Shown piece after piece: positions 1 through 5,800 of a stretch of DNA of 6,616 nucleotides. Position 1 is the first letter of the stretch. Each line of letters opens with the position of its first letter. The position numbers were made by a program, and so were the translations under genes. The notes beneath the pieces were generated by a model. That model was not told the origin of the DNA. It was given only the letters and a program-made list of their open reading frames with translations, and ran no database searches. Source of the stretch: Chloroflexota bacterium. Its GTDB lineage: Bacteria; Chloroflexota; Limnocylindria; Limnocylindrales; CSP1-4. Where the stretch lies: contig JADGQH010000189.1 in assembly GCA_017881985.1 (NCBI GenBank), positions 1-6,616 of the forward strand. The letters are read 5' to 3'.

Positions 1-4
1 GAAT

Positions 5-11
5 GAAAGGA
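5..11 (+). promoter_or_regulatory. Ribosome binding site of the DUF5666-like gene
   Basis: The purine run GAAAGGA ends 7 bases before the GTG at 19, a normal Shine-Dalgarno spacing, and this decides that GTG as the start. A TGA at 4-6 overlaps the run and could be the stop codon of a gene that lies mostly outside the window; this cannot be tested here. Confidence 0.6.
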
Positions 12-18
12 CTGCCCC

Positions 19-666
19 GTGAGTGATCCCTTTGCGCCCGTCGAGCCTGGTCCGCAGGCCGGATCCCAGGGTCCGACGGCCTCGCCGTCGGTGCCGTTCA
101 GCCACACCGTTTCGACACCCCCGCCGCCCGTGATCGCACCGGCCAAGAAGGCAGACCGGACGTTCACCATCCTTCTCGCCGTGGGGCTCCTCATCGCCGT
201 CGGCGGGGTGACGTTCGCCGTCGGCCGAATCACCGCTCCTGTGGCAGCCACGACGGCGCGCGGCAATGGCGGGTTCGGCAACGGCGGGTTCCCTGCCGGC
301 GGAACGGGCGCTGCCGGCGCGGGCGCGGGCGCCGCAGGGTTGGGCCGCGGCGGCTTCGGCGGTGGCGTCCTCGTGACCGGGACCGTCGACTCGATCTCCG
401 GCACGACCATGACCCTCAAGGAGACGAATGGCAGCACGGTGACCGTGAACCTTGCCGGCACCACGACGTACCATGCGCAGGCGGCTGCAACCTCCGCGGA
501 TGTGACGACCGGGAAGCAGGTGCAGGTCGAGGTCCAGATCGCCGGTGGCTTCGGCGGCCAGGGGGTCCCGGGCGCGAGCCCAGGCGCGGACGCGAGCCCG
601 GTTCCGGGCGCAAGCGCCCCGACGCGGACGATCACCGCCCGGGACGTCACGCTGGTCACGCCCTGA
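19..666 (+). CDS. Membrane-anchored Gly-rich protein with DUF5666-like domain
   Basis: This 215-residue protein starts with a Pro/Ser-rich cytoplasmic tail (about 1-45), followed by a basic KK/R stretch and one hydrophobic helix (about 49-69), so it is probably anchored with its C-terminus outside. Residues 82-116 are a Gly/Ala/Phe-rich linker that includes a doubled GNGGF. From about 117 a small beta domain begins (VTGTVDSISGTTMTLKE, then TVTVNLAGTTTYHA, then VTTGKQVQVEV), the pattern of DUF5666-type beta-barrels. A Gly/Pro/Ala/Ser-rich insert (about 175-200) precedes the last strand, ITARDVTLV. No catalytic residues or cysteines are visible. The biochemical function of DUF5666 proteins is not established, so none is assigned. 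The GTG start is backed by a well-spaced GAAAGGA. The gene lies 46 bases upstream of a two-component pair, suggesting co-transcription and a role in the cell envelope as an output or accessory of that system. The assignment to DUF5666 is by sequence pattern only. Confidence 0.75.
   Translation: MSDPFAPVEPGPQAGSQGPTASPSVPFSHTVSTPPPPVIAPAKKADRTFTILLAVGLLIAVGGVTFAVGRITAPVAATTARGNGGFGNGGFPAGGTGAAGAGAGAAGLGRGGFGGGVLVTGTVDSISGTTMTLKETNGSTVTVNLAGTTTYHAQAAATSADVTTGKQVQVEVQIAGGFGGQGVPGASPGADASPVPGASAPTRTITARDVTLVTP
262..291 (+). repeat. In-frame 15-base tandem repeat (GNGGF x2)
   Basis: Two adjacent 15-base units, 262-276 and 277-291, differ at one base (AAT versus AAC) and both encode Gly-Asn-Gly-Gly-Phe. 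The repeat lies at the start of the Gly-rich linker of the membrane protein and keeps frame, so copy number could change by slippage without breaking the gene. Confidence 0.7.
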
Positions 667-703
667 CGGGCATCCAAGCCACGATCGCGCCTTCACGCGC
701 ACT

Positions 704-707
704 GGAG
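704..707 (+). promoter_or_regulatory. Ribosome binding site of the response regulator
   Basis: GGAG ends 5 bases before the GTG at 713. This GTG is the first codon of the receiver domain (HLLVIEDD). The open frame runs further upstream to 545, but that part overlaps the preceding gene and is low-complexity Arg/Ala/Pro sequence, so 713 is preferred. Confidence 0.6.
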
Positions 708-712
708 ATCTC

Positions 713-1384
713 GTGCACCTGCTTGTCATCGAGGATGACGCCCGGCTCGTCCGGCTCCTCCGGCGGCTCCTGACGCAGGACCGCCACGTGGTGGAGACGG
801 CGGAGACGGCCGATGAAGGCCTCGAGGTCGCCGGCGCCTCGCCGGGCCTCGATGCCGTCATCCTCGACGTGGGACTGCCGGACCGGTCCGGGTTCGAGGT
901 TGCGCGCCAGCTCCGCCGGACCGGAAACTCGGTGCCGATCCTGATGCTCACGGCCCGCGACGCGGTCGGTGACCGGGTGGCGGGGCTGGACGCCGGGGCC
1001 GACGACTACCTCGTGAAGCCCTTCGCGTATGAGGAGCTGCTCGCGCGTCTCCGCGCGCTGGGCCGGCGACCGCCGCCACGCTCGACGATGCGCCTCACGG
1101 CGGGGTCGATCGTGCTCGACGAGGCCCTGCGCCGGGTCACCGTGGCCGGGAAGGAAGTCCAGCTGAGCGGCCGCGAGTACTCAATCCTGGAGTGCCTCCT
1201 GCGCCGGCCGGGGCAGGTCCTGAGCCGCGATCAGCTGCTCGATTACGCATGGCCATACGGGGCCGCCCTGACCCCGAACACGGTGGAGGCATACATCCAC
1301 CTCCTTCGCGAGAAGCTGGGGCCGGACGGCGCCGCCTGCATCGAGACGGTCCGCGGCATGGGGTATCGCCTTCGTGGCAGCTGA
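713..1384 (+). CDS. OmpR/PhoB-family response regulator
   Basis: This is a 223-residue two-component response regulator, the usual length for the family. The receiver domain (1-116) has the acidic pocket Asp8/Asp9, the phospho-acceptor Asp52 in ILDVGLPDRSG, the switch Thr80 in MLTARD, and Lys102 in the LVKPF motif. A Pro/Arg linker (118-125) leads to a winged-helix DNA-binding domain (126-221) with SGREYSILECLLRRPGQVLS, a recognition helix near NTVEAYIHLLREKL (about 189-202), and the terminal VRGMGYRL hairpin. It is a cytoplasmic transcription factor expected to bind direct repeats when Asp52 is phosphorylated by the kinase encoded just downstream. Its target genes cannot be read from the window; the adjacent membrane protein is one candidate. 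GTG start with GGAG 5 bases upstream. Its last 13 bases, including the stop codon, lie in the first copy of a 37-base tandem duplication. Subfamily naming beyond OmpR/PhoB would be guesswork. Confidence 0.95.
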   Translation: MHLLVIEDDARLVRLLRRLLTQDRHVVETAETADEGLEVAGASPGLDAVILDVGLPDRSGFEVARQLRRTGNSVPILMLTARDAVGDRVAGLDAGADDYLVKPFAYEELLARLRALGRRPPPRSTMRLTAGSIVLDEALRRVTVAGKEVQLSGREYSILECLLRRPGQVLSRDQLLDYAWPYGAALTPNTVEAYIHLLREKLGPDGAACIETVRGMGYRLRGS

Positions 1385-1421
1385 GGTCCCGCGCGAGGGA
1401 GGCGTTCCTCGTGGCAGCTGA
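1374..1421 (+). other. Possible 15-codon mini-ORF bridging regulator and kinase
   Basis: The first GTG of the duplicated unit opens a frame encoding MAAEVPREGGVPRGS and stops at TGA 1419-1421. It overlaps the end of the regulator by 11 bases and the start of the kinase by 11 bases. Its first ten residues equal the kinase N-terminus (MAAEVPREGG). It is most simply the orphaned former start of the kinase gene. It could still be translated and act as a coupling relay or decoy start; there is no direct evidence of translation. Confidence 0.3.
1395..1402 (+). promoter_or_regulatory. Shine-Dalgarno of the histidine kinase
   Basis: GAGGGAGG ends 8 bases before the GTG at 1411, a strong ribosome binding site that supports this start over the first-copy GTG at 1374. 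Its core GGGAGG includes A1400, the one base that differs from the second copy (C1437), so the site was made or sharpened by the duplication plus one substitution. Confidence 0.65.
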
Positions 1422-2736
1422 GGTCCCGCGCGAGGGCGGCGACGCAGCGCTGCTCCGGCGCACGCGGCTTCGGCTGCTCGCGTGGAGCGGCGGGCTGACC
1501 CTGCTCATCCTCGTCCTGCTCGGGGCGGCACTCTACGCGGCGGTCTCGGGGTCGCTGGCGGCACGCGGGACCGACCTCCTGGCGGCCCGTGCCGACGGGC
1601 TCGAGCGGCTGCTCGCGCGGCCCGGGCAGATCCCGGACCGGTTCGTGCTGGGGCCGGGATTCGGCGGCGAAGCGTCAGGGACGCTCGCACTCATCGTCCG
1701 CCCCGACGGGGTGCTCGTCGGGCCGGCCGAGCTCCAGGCAATCGACGGGCTCCCCGACCCGGCGGGTGTCGCGGCCGCCCGGGCGGGATCCGTCGACGTC
1801 CGCCAGATCGAGGTCTCGTCGATCCCGGTCCGCGTCTACTCGGCGTCGGTCACCCGGGCGGACGGCGCGTACGTCGTGCAGGTGCTCGGCGAGCGGTCGT
1901 CAGAGGTGCAGCTCCTCTCGACGCTCCTCTCCGTCCTCGCGTTCGGCGGCCTGGCTGCGCTCCTGCTGGCCCTCGCCGCGGGCTACGTCTACGCGGGGCG
2001 CGCGCTCATCCCGGTGCGGTCGTCGATGGATCGGCGGGACGCCGCGCTCCGGCGACAGCGGGAGTTCACCGCGAACGCGAGTCACGAGCTGCGCACGCCG
2101 CTGACCGTCATCCGGGCGAGCGTCGCCGACCTCCGGCGCAACAGGAGGCAGCCCGTGGAGACCGTCGGCGAGGCGCTCGACGACATCGACGCCGAGGTCT
2201 CGCATCTCACCGCGCTGGTGGAGGACCTCCTGCTGCTGGCCCGCACGGATTCGGGTGCCCTGGCCCTCGAGCACGTTCCGCTCGATCTCGCGGATGTCGC
2301 GGCCGAGGCGGCCGGGCCGCTCACGCCGGTGGCGGCGCAGCGCGGCGTCCAGCTCGAGGTCGATCCGCGGCCCGCCCCCGTGACCGGCGATCCGCTTCGC
2401 CTCCGCCAGCTCGTGACCATCCTCGCCGACAACGCCCTCGCGCACAGCCCAACCGGGACGACCGTGTCGGTGCGCGTTCGCCCCGACGGGCAGCATGCGG
2501 TGCTCAGCGTCGAGGACCAGGGACCCGGCGTCCGCGACGAGGACCTGCCGCGGATCTTCGAGCGCTTCTGGCGCGCCGATAACGCGCCGGCCGGCGGGAC
2601 CGGGCTGGGGCTCTCGATCGCCGCGTGGATCGTCGAGGCACACGGCGGTGCGATGTCCGCCGCCAATCGCCCCGAAGGCGGGGCGCGCTTCGAGGTCCGG
2701 CTCCCTTCGATCGCCGCGGAGGCTCCGAGCTCCTGA
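1411..2736 (+). CDS. Membrane sensor histidine kinase (HisKA + HATPase_c)
   Basis: This 441-residue class I sensor kinase is the partner of the regulator just upstream. A short basic N-terminus precedes membrane helix 1 (about 22-44). An extracytoplasmic sensor region (about 45-168) resembles no ligand-binding domain I can name. Membrane helix 2 spans about 170-195. Only about 30 residues separate it from the phospho-acceptor His225 (ASHELRTPL), so a full HAMP domain is lacking. Glu226 and Thr229 of the HExxT motif are present. The ATPase domain shows the N box (LADNALAHSP, Asn341), G1 box (DQGPG, Asp369), F box (RIFERFW, 381-387) and G2 box (GGTGLGLS, from 395), with a short ATP lid. All residues needed for autophosphorylation are present. 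The GTG at 1411 is chosen because GAGGGAGG lies 8 bases upstream and the protein then begins just before the first helix. The frame stays open to 1192, but that stretch lies inside the regulator gene and encodes nothing recognisable. The signal sensed is unknown. Confidence 0.93.
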   Translation: MAAEVPREGGDAALLRRTRLRLLAWSGGLTLLILVLLGAALYAAVSGSLAARGTDLLAARADGLERLLARPGQIPDRFVLGPGFGGEASGTLALIVRPDGVLVGPAELQAIDGLPDPAGVAAARAGSVDVRQIEVSSIPVRVYSASVTRADGAYVVQVLGERSSEVQLLSTLLSVLAFGGLAALLLALAAGYVYAGRALIPVRSSMDRRDAALRRQREFTANASHELRTPLTVIRASVADLRRNRRQPVETVGEALDDIDAEVSHLTALVEDLLLLARTDSGALALEHVPLDLADVAAEAAGPLTPVAAQRGVQLEVDPRPAPVTGDPLRLRQLVTILADNALAHSPTGTTVSVRVRPDGQHAVLSVEDQGPGVRDEDLPRIFERFWRADNAPAGGTGLGLSIAAWIVEAHGGAMSAANRPEGGARFEVRLPSIAAEAPSS

Positions 2737-2747
2737 GAGGGGGCTAC

Positions 2748-2783
2748 GGCGCATCGCGACCACCCGCCAGGGCGCCTCGCGAT
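2748..2783. repeat. Short direct and inverted repeats in the spacer after the kinase
   Basis: GGCGCATCGCGA (2748-2759) recurs as GGCGCCTCGCGA (2771-2782), 11 of 12 bases matching. Within these, ATCGCGA (2753-2759) and TCGCGAT (2777-2783) are perfect inverses with a 17-base loop. No T-run follows, so this is not a typical intrinsic terminator. It could be a transcript stem or a protein site, or chance in GC-rich DNA. Confidence 0.3.
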
Positions 2784-2799
2784 CGCCGGGGACCCGCGC

Positions 2800-2830
2800 C
2801 AGACAAGCTGGCACCGAGAGCCCGTAGCAT
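2800..2830 (+). promoter_or_regulatory. Candidate promoter of the nuclease-helicase gene
   Basis: TAGCAT at 2825-2830 fits a TANNNT -10 element, and CAGACA at 2800-2805 matches four of six bases of the -35 consensus with a 19-base spacer. The -10 ends 9 bases before the ATG at 2840, so a transcript would have almost no leader. That would agree with the absence of a Shine-Dalgarno here. The -35 match and spacing are weak, and read-through from the kinase gene is an alternative. Confidence 0.3.
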
Positions 2831-2843
2831 GCCGCGTGCATGC
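2827..2843. promoter_or_regulatory. GCATGC-CGCGT-GCATGC dyad over the start codon
   Basis: Two identical 6-base palindromes, GCATGC at 2827-2832 and 2838-2843, are separated by 5 bases, so their centres are 11 bases apart, about one helical turn. The second contains the ATG start codon and the first overlaps the candidate -10 element. The layout suits an operator for a dimeric repressor, or an mRNA hairpin hiding the start codon. No regulator is identified and chance is possible. Confidence 0.3.
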
Positions 2844-5800
2844 AGCTCCTCGATGGCGCTCCCGTCTACTCCGCGACCGACCTCGTGGGTTTCCTCGCCT
2901 GCGGACACCGGTTCGAGCTCGAGCGGGCGGCGCTGGCGGGCCTGGTCACGAAGCCGATCCGGAGCGACCCGACGATCGAGCTCGTCCAGGCGCGCGGGTA
3001 CGAGCACGAGAAGCGCTACCTCGCGGACCTGGCGGCGGCCGGCCGGCGGATCGTCGAGATCTCGCGCGACGGCTCCGTCGCGAACACGCGAGCAGGCCTC
3101 GCGGAGGCCGCCGAGCTCACGCGCCGAGCAATGCTCGACGGGGCGGACGTCGTCTACCAGGCCACGTTCTTCGACGGAACCTGGCGTGGTCACGCCGACT
3201 TCCTGCTCCGGGTCGACCACGACCCGGCGGAATCGGACAGCGCGCTCGGTGCCTGGCACTACGAGGTTGCCGACACGAAGCTCGCCCGCCACGTCAAGGC
3301 CTCCGCCGTCGTCCAGATCTGCTCGTACGTCGACCAGCTGACCCGGGTCCAGGGGAGGCAGCCGGAGCGGCTCCACGTCGCGCTCGGCGGGAGCGCCCGC
3401 GAGACCGTCGTCCTGCGGGTCGGCGATTTCATGGCGTACTACCGGCGCGTGAAGGCGGATTTCCTGGCCGCGGCCGACGAGCAACGCGTCGGCCCGCCGG
3501 CCTATCCGCCGGCGAACACCTACCCGGACCCGGTCCAGCACTGCGACGTGTGCCGGTGGTGGGCGGTGTGCCGAGACCGTCGACGTGCCGACGACGACCT
3601 GAGCCTCGTCGCGGGCATCACCGGCCGGCAGCGGCGTGGGCTCAAGGAGCGCGGCGCCGATCTGCCGCCCGGCCCCGTCCGCACGCGCCGCGGGCTGGCC
3701 GCGCTCCAGCTCCCGCTTCGGCCGAAGCTCGACGGAAGCGGTGACGCCGCGCTGGCGCGCGCCCGCGAGCAGGCCCGGATCCAGGTCGAGGGCGAGGACC
3801 GCGGCGAGAACCTCTGGGAGCTGCTCGACCCCGAGTGGTCCGGCGCCGACGGAACGGGAGCACGGACGCTGGTCGCGGATCGCGGGTTCCTGGTGCTTCC
3901 CGAGCCGTCGGCCAACGACCTGTTCCTCGACCTCGAAGGCGACCCGTTCGCGTTCGACGACGGGATCGACTACCTCTTCGGCATTCTCGATCCGGCGTCC
4001 CCCGAGGGCGATCCGCGGTGGGCACCGATCGACGCGGGCTCCGCCCCCGCGGGCGCCCCGGCACCGGCGGGGGTCGCGCGCGAGCCAGGCGCGCAGGACG
4101 CGCCGGGCGAGCCGGCACCGAAGTTCCATGCCTTCTGGAGCGTGGACGCGGACGGCCTTGTCACGCTGGCGGCCGAGAAGACCGCCTTCGAGCACATGGT
4201 CGACTTCGTGATCGCGCGCCTCGACGCGGACCCATCCCTGCACGTGTACCACTACGCGGCGTACGAGAAGACGGCGCTCGCTCGACTGGCCCAGCGCCAT
4301 GCGACCCGCGAGGACGAGGTGGACCGGCTCCTGCGGGGCCGCGTGCTCGTGGACCTCTATCGCGTCGTGCGCCAGGGCATCCGGGCCAGCGTCGAGAGCT
4401 ACTCGATCAAGCGCCTCGAGCCGCTGTACGGGCTTCATCGCGAGGTCGCCCTCAAGGACGCGGGCAGCAGCATCGTCGAGTTCGAGGTCTGGCTCGGGCG
4501 TGGCGCCACTGCCGAAGGACTCGTCGGCGACCAGATCCTCCGTGAGATCGAGGGCTACAACCGCGACGACGTCCTGAGCACGTGGCGCCTCCGCGACTGG
4601 CTCGAGCTTCGAAGGCGCGACCTTGGCGAGCGGCTCGGGATCGAGATCCCACGGCCACCCATCCAGCCCGAAGCCGTCGAGCCTCTCGAGCCCGAGGGCC
4701 GAGCCGCCCGGGTCGCCGAGGTGGTGGCGGCCCTGACGCGAGGCCTCGAGGACGTCGACCTCGCGGCGCCAACGACGACCGAGGAGCAGCGCACGACGTG
4801 GCTCCTGGCGCAGCTCATGGGCTGGCACCGCCGCGAGAACAAGGCGTTCTGGTGGCGCTATTACGCGCTCTGTGGCATGACCGACGCCGACCTCGTCGAG
4901 GAGCGTGAGCCGATCGGGATGGTCGAGCTCGACGCCGACCTCGGCGAAGTCAGCCGGCGCGGTGCACGACTCCAGCGATTCCGGTTTCCTCCTCAGGATC
5001 ACGCGGTGAAGGAGGGACGCCGCGTCGACGATCCGCGGACCCAGCTGTCGGTCGGCACGGTCCGCGAGGTGGACGATCTCGTCGGCACGGTCACGCTGCA
5101 CCGCACGAAGGCGGAGCTTGACCGCGGGACGCCCGTCTCGCTGATCCCGTACGACTTCGTGAGCACGGCCGTCATCGAGGATTCGCTCCTGCGGATCGGC
5201 GCATGGGTGGCCGACGAGGGGATCGCGGTCGCGGGCCCCAACCGGGCGGGACGCGAGCTCCTTCTCCGCCGTCCCCCGCGGATTCCGGGAAGCCCTCCGG
5301 GCGCCGTGCTCCAGGCGGCCGGCGAGCGCGCCCTGGATGCGGCCGTGCGCCACGCGCTGGTCCTCGACGAGAGCACCCTCGCGATCCAGGGCCCGCCCGG
5401 CACCGGGAAGACGTACACGGGGGCACGGATGATCCTCGCCCTCGTCGCCGCCGGAAGGACCGTGGGGGTGGCCGCCACCAGCCACAAGGTGATCGGCAAC
5501 ATGCTCGACGCCGTGGTCGAGGCGGCACGGGAGACCGGGGCCACCACCGCGACCGGTGCGCCCATCGTCATCGGCCAGAAGCCGGCCGCCGACGAGGAGC
5601 CAACGTGTGCCGCCGCCCGGCCCCTCGGCGAGGCGCGGGACATCGCCTCGGCCCTCGCCGCCGGCGTCGTGCACGTGGTCGGAGGCACCGCCTGGCTCTG
5701 GTCCAACCTCGCCATGGCCGGCAGCGTTGACGTCCTCCTCGTCGACGAGGCGGGCCAGATGAGCCTGGCAACGACGGTCGCGATGTCACCGGCAGCGACC

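Larger units (their letters stand above)
1372..1441 (+). repeat. 37-base tandem duplication across the regulator/kinase junction
   Basis: Copy 1 begins at 1372 and copy 2 at 1409. The first 28 bases of each (1372-1399 and 1409-1436) are identical, and 32 of the first 33 match, the only difference being A1400 versus C1437. Both copies carry GTGGCAGCTGAGG, which holds a GTG start (1374 and 1411) and, in another frame, the TGA that ends the regulator (1382-1384). Removing one 37-base unit leaves both proteins unchanged but makes the regulator stop and kinase start overlap by 11 bases. It is therefore a recent duplication or an assembly artefact. Confidence 0.9.

Noticed and set aside
545..712. 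Upstream extension of the response regulator to an ATG at 545
   Set aside because: It would overlap the end of the first gene and adds a low-complexity Arg/Ala/Pro stretch. The receiver domain starts exactly at the GTG at 713, which has a good ribosome site.
1192..1410. Upstream extension of the histidine kinase to 1192
   Set aside because: This stretch lies within the regulator's DNA-binding domain and encodes no recognisable sequence. The GTG at 1411 has a strong Shine-Dalgarno and gives a normal kinase N-terminus.
1482..2582. A 366-codon + strand frame inside the kinase gene
   Set aside because: It is an Arg/Ala/Gly/Pro-rich shadow frame with no motifs; the overlapping frame has all histidine kinase boxes.
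2753..2783. Rho-independent terminator after the kinase
   Set aside because: The 7-base stem has a 17-base loop and no following T-run, so it does not meet the usual pattern.
2840..3600. Cas4 gene of a CRISPR-Cas system
   Set aside because: The nuclease domain shares the Cas4-like core and cysteine layout, but it is fused to an exonuclease and helicase, and no CRISPR repeats or other cas genes are in the window.
2744..5674. A 976-codon open frame on the - strand opposite the nuclease-helicase gene
   Set aside because: It is rich in Arg, Asp, Gly and His with no recognisable domain, and it mirrors a GC-rich coding strand, where stops are rare on the opposite strand. The + strand frame has many conserved enzymatic motifs.
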